In this document: in pieces, positions 6,159-11,207 of the stretch
Position numbering within the stretch: position 1 is the stretch's first letter
Layout of the letters: each line of letters starts with the position of its first letter
Source: an uncultured Lentisphaeria bacterium
GTDB taxonomy: Bacteria; Verrucomicrobiota; Lentisphaeria; JABSQK01; CAJWLW01
Length of the DNA: 11,207 bases
Reading direction: 5' to 3'
NCBI GenBank assembly: GCA_913042885.1
Contig: CAJWLW010000144.1
Coordinates: forward strand, 1 to 11,207
The notes under the pieces: model-generated
Databases searched by the model: none
Seen by the model: only the letters and a program-made list of their open reading frames with translations
What the model was told of the DNA's origin: nothing
Program-made: the position numbers and the translations under genes

Positions 6159-8516
6159 ATGAAATTTTCCGCAAAACTGCACGGCCTTCCGATGCTCGTG
6201 ATCGCCGTCTGCGTGATCGCCGCCTATCACGGGACATTGGCGTGTCCATTTATTTTCGATGACATCAGCAACATCGTCGAACGGCCCGCAATCGCGATGA
6301 CAAAGCTCGACGCCGCCAGCATCGGCGCCGTGCTGGAGAATGGGCAACTGACCAATCGCTGGGCCGCCAACCTCAGCTTTGCGCTGAACCATTACGTCGG
6401 CGGCTTCGACAGCATGCGCGGTTGGCACATCGTCAATATCGCCATTCATCTGCTGGCCGGCTGGCTGGTTTACGCGCTTGGCGTCCTGACCCTTCGCCAG
6501 GTAGATCGAAACGAGGATACTGCCGACCGGCGACTCGGTCAAAAATCAATTGCCTGCACCGGCCTGGCTGCTGCTGTTCTATGGGTGCTGCACCCCCTTC
6601 AGATCCAATCTGTCACTTATATCGTGCAGCGCATGACCAGCATGGCAACGATGTTCTACCTGGCAGCACTTTGCCTCTACATCGTCGGGCGCCGGGCAAC
6701 CTCGCGGCGTCGACAGGGAATATGCTTTGCTCTGATGCCGCTCGCCTGGTTGCTGGCTCTCGGTTGCAAGGAAATTGCCATCACCCTGCCGGTTGTGATC
6801 GTCATCTACGAATGGTTTTTCTTCCAGAAGCTGAGCCGCGGCTGGATCACACGCCGCCTGGGATTCTGCATCATTCCGCTTGCCGTCATGGTCGTTATCG
6901 GGATCATCTTTCTGCCCGACGAACCTTTGCGGCCCTTGGTCGAAGGCTATAAATCCCGGGATTTCAACATGGCCCAACGAGTCATGACCGAATGGCGGGT
7001 CATTGTGTTTTACCTTTCCCTGCTGCTGCTGCCCCTGCCGCAACGTCTCAACCTGGACCATCACTGCGAAGTCATTTCCCAGTCGATCTTTGCACCACCT
7101 TCTACCGTTGTGTCGCTGCTGTTCATCCTCGGGCTGCTTGCCGGCGCCTGTGTGGCGGCCCGGCGGTATCCGCTGCCGGCGTTTTGTGTCCTGTGGTTTT
7201 TTATCAGCCTCGCACTGGAATCGACTGTCATTAACCTCGAGCTTGTGTTCGAGCACCGGATGTACTTGCCGACCGTCGGGATCATGATCGGCGTGGCCTG
7301 GACATTTCGACGCTATGTCCCCACTGTGGCTGCCGTCCGGTGGGCTGTCGTTACCTGCATCGCCGCGCTTCTGTGTATTGCCACGATCGAGCGAAACCGT
7401 GTCTGGACGTCGAACGAAAGGATGTGGACCGACTGCGCCGAGAAATCGCCGAATAAATCGCGCTCACAGAATAACCTGGGCAAGTACCTTGCTTCAAAAG
7501 GCGATCTCGAAAACGGACTGATCCGGTTGCAACAAGCACTGGATAACAAGCCCGACTACCCGGAAGCGCACAGCAATATCATGGGCGTTTACCGGCAGCT
7601 TGGAAACTATGACAAGGCAATCGAACACGGACGCGAAGCCGTGCGACTAAGGCGTGATTTCGTCAGCGCTCACTACAACCTGGGCATTGCCTACCGGCGC
7701 GCCGATCGACTTGACGAAGCCGCCCATCACTACCTGATCGCCCACGAGCTCGATCCCGGCGACGTCAAAGTTCTCAATAATCTCGCGGCCGCTCTCCGGA
7801 TGGATGGTAAACTGGACGACGCGCTTACGTATATCGACAAGGCGCTGGCCATCGATCCTGACTTTGAAATGGCCAGGAAGAACCGCACCGATATCCTCCA
7901 GCGCTTGGAGTTTCAACAATTCGCCGGCCGTTTGCAGTCGTTTCTCGATGACGGTGCACTCGAAAAGGCACTGGCATGGTGTGACAAAGCGATTGAAGAA
8001 GACCCCGGTTTCAAGGCAGCGCAGGTTGCCCGAGTACGCATACGTCGAAAGATGAGAAATCGCAGCTTCGCTCATGCCAGGACCAGGCTGGATGCCGGCA
8101 AATCATCCGACGCTATCGCTGCGTTCACCGAGCATTTGCGTAAGTATCCAAACCATGCCGAGGCACATGCCCAGACTGGCGTGGCACTGCAGCGAACCGG
8201 TGAAAGTGCCGCGGCTGTAGGCAGTTTCCGTAAGGCCCTGGACCTCGGCATCCCAAGTCCGGGCGGGGTTTACAACAGTCTCGGCACCGCCTTGATGTCT
8301 CTCAATCGTCTACCGGAAGCGGAAGCTGCGCTCAAGAAGGCGATCGTCGCTGCCCCCAACCTTGCCGAAGCCCACAACAACCTGGGTGCCTGCGTCGGCC
8401 AGCAGCAACGCCTGCCCGAGGCTCTTGAGCATTTCAAAGAGGCCTTGCGTTTGCGCCCTGGCTACGAGGACGCACGCCGCAATCTCTCCCATCTCGAACA
8501 AATCTTAAATAATTAG
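6159..8516 (+). CDS. TMTC-like integral membrane protein with C-terminal TPR array (paralogue 2)
   Basis: This 785-residue protein is a diverged tandem copy of the preceding gene. The membrane half (residues 1-415) keeps every landmark at almost the same position: FDD (33-35), NLSFALNHY (71-79), HPLQIQSVTYIVQRM (145-159), RLNLDH (296-301) and HRMY (366-369). The junction to the TPRs is also shared (CAEKSPNK here, CARKSPNK there). Residues 434-569 hold four regular 34-residue TPR units in register with paralogue 1; about 570-640 is irregular, and further TPRs follow to the C-terminus (RLRPGYEDARRNL), about nine in all. The array is thus shorter than its neighbour's. Inferred role: membrane GT-C-type glycosyltransferase or glycosylation partner, substrate unknown. 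ATG 6159 lies 11 bases after the upstream stop with no obvious Shine-Dalgarno, so translational coupling is possible. The gene ends with TAG. Confidence 0.88.
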   Translation: MKFSAKLHGLPMLVIAVCVIAAYHGTLACPFIFDDISNIVERPAIAMTKLDAASIGAVLENGQLTNRWAANLSFALNHYVGGFDSMRGWHIVNIAIHLLAGWLVYALGVLTLRQVDRNEDTADRRLGQKSIACTGLAAAVLWVLHPLQIQSVTYIVQRMTSMATMFYLAALCLYIVGRRATSRRRQGICFALMPLAWLLALGCKEIAITLPVVIVIYEWFFFQKLSRGWITRRLGFCIIPLAVMVVIGIIFLPDEPLRPLVEGYKSRDFNMAQRVMTEWRVIVFYLSLLLLPLPQRLNLDHHCEVISQSIFAPPSTVVSLLFILGLLAGACVAARRYPLPAFCVLWFFISLALESTVINLELVFEHRMYLPTVGIMIGVAWTFRRYVPTVAAVRWAVVTCIAALLCIATIERNRVWTSNERMWTDCAEKSPNKSRSQNNLGKYLASKGDLENGLIRLQQALDNKPDYPEAHSNIMGVYRQLGNYDKAIEHGREAVRLRRDFVSAHYNLGIAYRRADRLDEAAHHYLIAHELDPGDVKVLNNLAAALRMDGKLDDALTYIDKALAIDPDFEMARKNRTDILQRLEFQQFAGRLQSFLDDGALEKALAWCDKAIEEDPGFKAAQVARVRIRRKMRNRSFAHARTRLDAGKSSDAIAAFTEHLRKYPNHAEAHAQTGVALQRTGESAAAVGSFRKALDLGIPSPGGVYNSLGTALMSLNRLPEAEAALKKAIVAAPNLAEAHNNLGACVGQQQRLPEALEHFKEALRLRPGYEDARRNLSHLEQILNN

Positions 8517-8569
8517 ATGATAAGTCATACCTAATTCGAAAAAATATTTTATATAGCAACAGGAAAAAT
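8517..8569. other. AT-rich convergent intergenic gap
   Basis: These 53 bases between two converging genes have only 12 G or C, in sharp contrast to the flanking genes. The palindrome AAAATATTTT (8541-8550) lies inside an A/T run. I see no GC-rich hairpin, so a classical intrinsic terminator is not evident on either strand; any termination here would rely on other features or Rho. Confidence 0.5.
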
Positions 8570-9508
8570 TCAGATCAGGTATTTGTCGAGCAGGGCGCTA
8601 CGAGGTTTCGGCGGGGTGCTCTCGAGTTCGGCACGGAGGATCTCCTCGTATCTGGGCTTGTCGGAGTTCTGATAGATGAGGCCGAACCAGGACTTGAAAT
8701 GCTCTGCGGCATCGAAGGCGGCTTGGAGATCGCTGGGATCGTGCTCGCGGACTTCGGCTTTCTTGACGAAACGCCTTTCGGGGGTCACGCCGTTCTTGTG
8801 GGTCAGGAAGGTCATCCAATCAGCCTTCTTGTGCTGAAACGCGTTTGGATCGAAATGCGGGCAACGCTGGGAAATATGGACGAATGAAAAGCCGGTGTGA
8901 GCAGCGGCAAGCTTCAACGTGGCTACGAGATGGTCACTCATCCAATCCGCAGTGTTGGCAACGAACGAGGCGCCGATACCCAATGCAAACCGCAAGGGAT
9001 TGATCGGGTCGAGATACGTGCCCGTCGGCTGGGTATTGGTCTTGTGCCCCTTACGAGTGGTTGGTGAGGTCTGGCTTTTGGTGAGGGCGTAAAGCTCATT
9101 GTTGAACAGCAGATAGACGCAGTTGACATTCTTGTTGATGCCGTGCAGCAGGTGGTTGCCACCGATACTGAGGGAATCGCCATCACCCGATTCGATGAAA
9201 ATATTGAGGTCGGGCCGCGTCAGGATCAGCCCCGTAGCGAGAGGAATGGCGCGACCGTGGATGCCATGGATGCCGTAAGAGCGGATGTAGTTGGGGGTAC
9301 GGCCGGAGCAACCGATACCGGAGATATGGACAGTGTCCGCGGGGTTGAACTGCTCGTCGACCATGACCCGCTTGAGGGCCATGAGAATACCGAAATCACC
9401 ACAACCCGGGCACCATCGAGGGTCCTCGATGGCAAGCGATTTGATGGTCATTTCCTGCGGCCCTTCGCGAATGGGCACGGCTGCTGGCGCTTCAGATATC
9501 GTGCTCAC
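8570..9508 (-). CDS. korB: 2-oxoacid:ferredoxin oxidoreductase, beta subunit (probably 2-oxoglutarate)
   Basis: This 312-residue protein is the TPP- and Fe-S-binding subunit of a cytoplasmic enzyme that oxidatively decarboxylates a 2-oxoacid to an acyl-CoA while reducing ferredoxin, or runs in reverse to fix CO2. The hallmark WCPGCGDFG lies at 32-40. Cys33, Cys36, Cys67 (in GIGCSGR) and Cys216 (in SQRCPHF) are the expected [4Fe-4S] ligands. The TPP/Mg motif runs from GDGD (108-111) to NN (136-137), followed by LTKSQTSPTT (142-151). The length is normal for the two-gene KorAB class. The start is GTG 9508, supported by AGGAG seven bases upstream; Met20 is an internal alternative. It overlaps the alpha gene by 17 bases, so the two are cotranscribed. 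The motif set favours 2-oxoglutarate, but pyruvate or a branched-chain 2-oxoacid cannot be excluded. Confidence 0.9.
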   Translation of the reverse strand: MSTISEAPAAVPIREGPQEMTIKSLAIEDPRWCPGCGDFGILMALKRVMVDEQFNPADTVHISGIGCSGRTPNYIRSYGIHGIHGRAIPLATGLILTRPDLNIFIESGDGDSLSIGGNHLLHGINKNVNCVYLLFNNELYALTKSQTSPTTRKGHKTNTQPTGTYLDPINPLRFALGIGASFVANTADWMSDHLVATLKLAAAHTGFSFVHISQRCPHFDPNAFQHKKADWMTFLTHKNGVTPERRFVKKAEVREHDPSDLQAAFDAAEHFKSWFGLIYQNSDKPRYEEILRAELESTPPKPRSALLDKYLI

Positions 9509-11207
9509 AGAGGTACTCCTGGATTTTCATCAAAACAGATCGCGGCGTCAACGGTCGTCCCGTTGCCGGGCTGAGGGCACTGATAATATTCATTGCAGTT
9601 TCCATACGCAGTAACGATGCCAGCGGCGCCGGTTTCAGATCATCGCCATAAGCCAGCTCGACGGCCACAACCTTTTTGTACCGTTTGAAGATGTCGGCAA
9701 GCATCAGCGGCAGCGGGTACACAATCTTCAGATGCAGGCCGGCAACCGAAAGATTCCGGCTCTGAGCCACGCTGACAGCTTCGTGGATGATATCGCGGGC
9801 ACTGCCCCAGCCGACGACCAGCAGGTCAGCGTCTTCCGGACCGAAAATCTCGGGCTCCTGCAGGGCGTAGCGGACAGCGTGCAGTTTGCGGTTGCGGATC
9901 TCGTGTGAGCGTTGCGCGCTGGCCGGAGAATAGGCGACCTCGCCGGCGGCGTCGGTGTTGAGCCCGGTGACCCGGCGCATCCCATCGGGCGTGCCCGGGG
10001 TGGCCTGATTGTCCTTAACCATTTCGATGGATTCCGGCAGCCTCTCGATGTAGAAGCGTTGCAGCACGTGGTCCGGGATGTCATCGATGGCTTCCATCTC
10101 GGTCACGGCCATTTTGTGCACGACCTCGAAACTGTTGGCGATCTGGAAATCGGTCATGACGATCACGGGGATCTTCAGTTTTTCCGTCAAGTACCGGGCG
10201 ACATGCGGGGCATAGAAACAGTCGTCGACGTCAGCCACGCTGAGGACAATGGTGGTATTGTCGCCGTGGCGCCCAAAGATAACGGCCGGCAGATCGGACT
10301 GTGCGGTCTTGGTCGGCATCCCGGTGGATGGGCCGCTGCGCTGGGCGTCAATGACGATCAGCGGGATCTCGGCCATGGCTGCATAGCCGATGAACTCCTG
10401 TTTGAGCGACAGGCCCGGACCGGAGGTGCAGGTGATCGACGGGGTGCCGCCATAGTATGCACCGATGACGGCACCGACTGCAGCTATTTCGTCCTCGGCC
10501 TGGTGCACGATACCGCCATACGCCGCGAAATCCGCGGCCAACGTGTGCATCACTGTAGATGCCGGCGTGATGGGATAGCCACTCATGAACTTGATGCCGG
10601 CGTCGATAATGCCCGCGCTGAGGGCGGAATTGCCGTCGATGAGGATTTCTTCCTCGCGGCTGCGTGACATGGCGATCTCGATGCGGTAGTCGATGTGCGT
10701 ATCGGCGTAGTCGTAGCCATTCCGGAATAGCGTGATGTTCTTCGCCAGTTTGCCTTCCGGCAGTTTGAAGAAAACCTTGCGAATTTCCGGCTCGACGAGC
10801 TCGCACGTGAGATTGTAGATGCGGGCGAGGATTCCCAGATAGTAAAGATTCTTGCCACTGTTCAGTGATTTGATCAACATCGCAGAGGTTGCGCCGATTT
10901 CGAACTCGACCAGTTCGTATCCGCGTTCGATGACCTGGTCAATGACACGCTGAAAATCTTCAGCGTTCGACTTGCGCAAACCGACGTCGAGCAGAATACG
11001 ACATCCCGGTCCGGTTTCATGGTCACCGAGCCGCGTTTCCAGCAGGATCTCGTGAGAGGCAAGGATCAAGTCGGTATGGTTGCCGATGTTGCCGATCTTG
11101 AAGTCCGCGACGCGAATGATGGCACCGGACAGGGCGGCAGGGGTGCGCGGCGGCGGACTAATCTCCGCCGGGATCACCGGTTCACTATAAACGTGGACAC
11201 CGGCTGC
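9492..11207 (-). CDS. korA: 2-oxoacid:ferredoxin oxidoreductase, fused gamma-alpha subunit (5' end cut by window edge)
   Basis: 571 residues are visible, ending at TGA 9494-9492. The frame is open to the right edge, and the ten codons before GTG 11177 read AAGVHVYSEP, which fits the early part of a gamma domain, so GTG 11177 is not the true start and the N-terminus is missing. Visible residues 1-180 are the gamma-type domain (GKNLYYLGILARIYNL near 119-132). The alpha pyruvate-binding domain follows: SGYPITPAS (209-217), HQAEDEIAA (235-243), TSGPG (261-265), GPSTGMPTKT (292-301). Next come a TPG...TGL segment (403-415) and a C-terminal domain (VVGWGSARD at 464-472, KIVYPLPL). It partners the beta subunit encoded just downstream; no separate ferredoxin-like delta subunit is visible. 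The RGG loop common in gamma domains is not apparent in the visible part. Substrate is probably 2-oxoglutarate, by motif resemblance only. Confidence 0.9.
   Translation of the reverse strand, partial: AAGVHVYSEPVIPAEISPPPRTPAALSGAIIRVADFKIGNIGNHTDLILASHEILLETRLGDHETGPGCRILLDVGLRKSNAEDFQRVIDQVIERGYELVEFEIGATSAMLIKSLNSGKNLYYLGILARIYNLTCELVEPEIRKVFFKLPEGKLAKNITLFRNGYDYADTHIDYRIEIAMSRSREEEILIDGNSALSAGIIDAGIKFMSGYPITPASTVMHTLAADFAAYGGIVHQAEDEIAAVGAVIGAYYGGTPSITCTSGPGLSLKQEFIGYAAMAEIPLIVIDAQRSGPSTGMPTKTAQSDLPAVIFGRHGDNTTIVLSVADVDDCFYAPHVARYLTEKLKIPVIVMTDFQIANSFEVVHKMAVTEMEAIDDIPDHVLQRFYIERLPESIEMVKDNQATPGTPDGMRRVTGLNTDAAGEVAYSPASAQRSHEIRNRKLHAVRYALQEPEIFGPEDADLLVVGWGSARDIIHEAVSVAQSRNLSVAGLHLKIVYPLPLMLADIFKRYKKVVAVELAYGDDLKPAPLASLLRMETAMNIISALSPATGRPLTPRSVLMKIQEYLCEHDI
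9516..9520 (-). promoter_or_regulatory. Shine-Dalgarno of the beta-subunit gene
   Basis: On the minus strand AGGAG stands seven bases before the GTG start at 9508, inside the 3' coding end of the alpha-subunit gene. It decides the GTG start over the in-frame Met 19 codons later. It is the only strong Shine-Dalgarno I find among the genes whose starts are visible here. Confidence 0.8.

Noticed and set aside
9143..9614. Plus-strand open frames of 143 and 107 codons
   Set aside because: They are antisense to the beta subunit gene around its Fe-S and TPP motifs.

Overview
This window is chromosomal-type bacterial DNA, GC-rich in its genes, with clean sigma-70-like promoter candidates. It carries one tRNA gene and five substantial protein genes, two of them cut by the window edges. 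I see no CRISPR array, transposase, integrase, phage gene or recognisable defence system. The gene content suggests a Gram-negative-type environmental bacterium with anaerobic or microaerobic 2-oxoacid metabolism. A large secreted carbohydrate-binding protein together with paired TMTC-like membrane/TPR proteins would fit the PVC superphylum or similar lineages, but the sequence does not settle the taxonomy.

Layout. (1) Positions 1-2921, minus strand: a large secreted protein of at least 973 residues whose 3' end lies off the left edge. It has a signal peptide, a CBM9-like module, Ig-like beta regions, a glycoside-hydrolase-like barrel and a second CBM9-like module. Long plus-strand open frames over this region are antisense shadows. 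(2) Positions 2922-3425: a divergent intergenic region with promoter candidates for both sides and a doubtful small minus-strand ORF. (3) Positions 3426-3501: tRNA-Glu with anticodon CUC. (4) Positions 3547-8516, plus strand: two tandem paralogous integral-membrane proteins of 866 and 785 residues, each with a multi-span GT-C-like domain followed by a long TPR array, separated by 11 bases. (5) Positions 8517-8569: an AT-rich convergent gap. (6) Positions 8570-11207, minus strand: a two-gene 2-oxoacid:ferredoxin oxidoreductase operon. The alpha subunit, fused to an N-terminal gamma domain, is translated first and its 5' end lies off the right edge. The beta subunit overlaps it by 17 bases and has a strong Shine-Dalgarno sequence.

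How the genes work together. The oxidoreductase pair is an ordinary central-metabolism module: TPP-dependent oxidative decarboxylation of a 2-oxoacid, probably 2-oxoglutarate, coupled to ferredoxin, or the reverse carboxylation. The TMTC-like pair is the least understood part. Its architecture matches eukaryotic TMTC O-mannosyltransferases, so a role in modifying exported proteins or envelope glycans is a reasonable inference, but nothing here fixes donor or acceptor. The carbohydrate-binding secreted protein is divergently transcribed from the tRNA-TMTC unit; a functional link between them is speculative. I found no strong evidence of an entirely new system. The best candidates for follow-up are the tRNA-linked tandem TMTC pair and the CBM9-barrel-CBM9 protein, whose barrel appears to lack the usual acidic residue.
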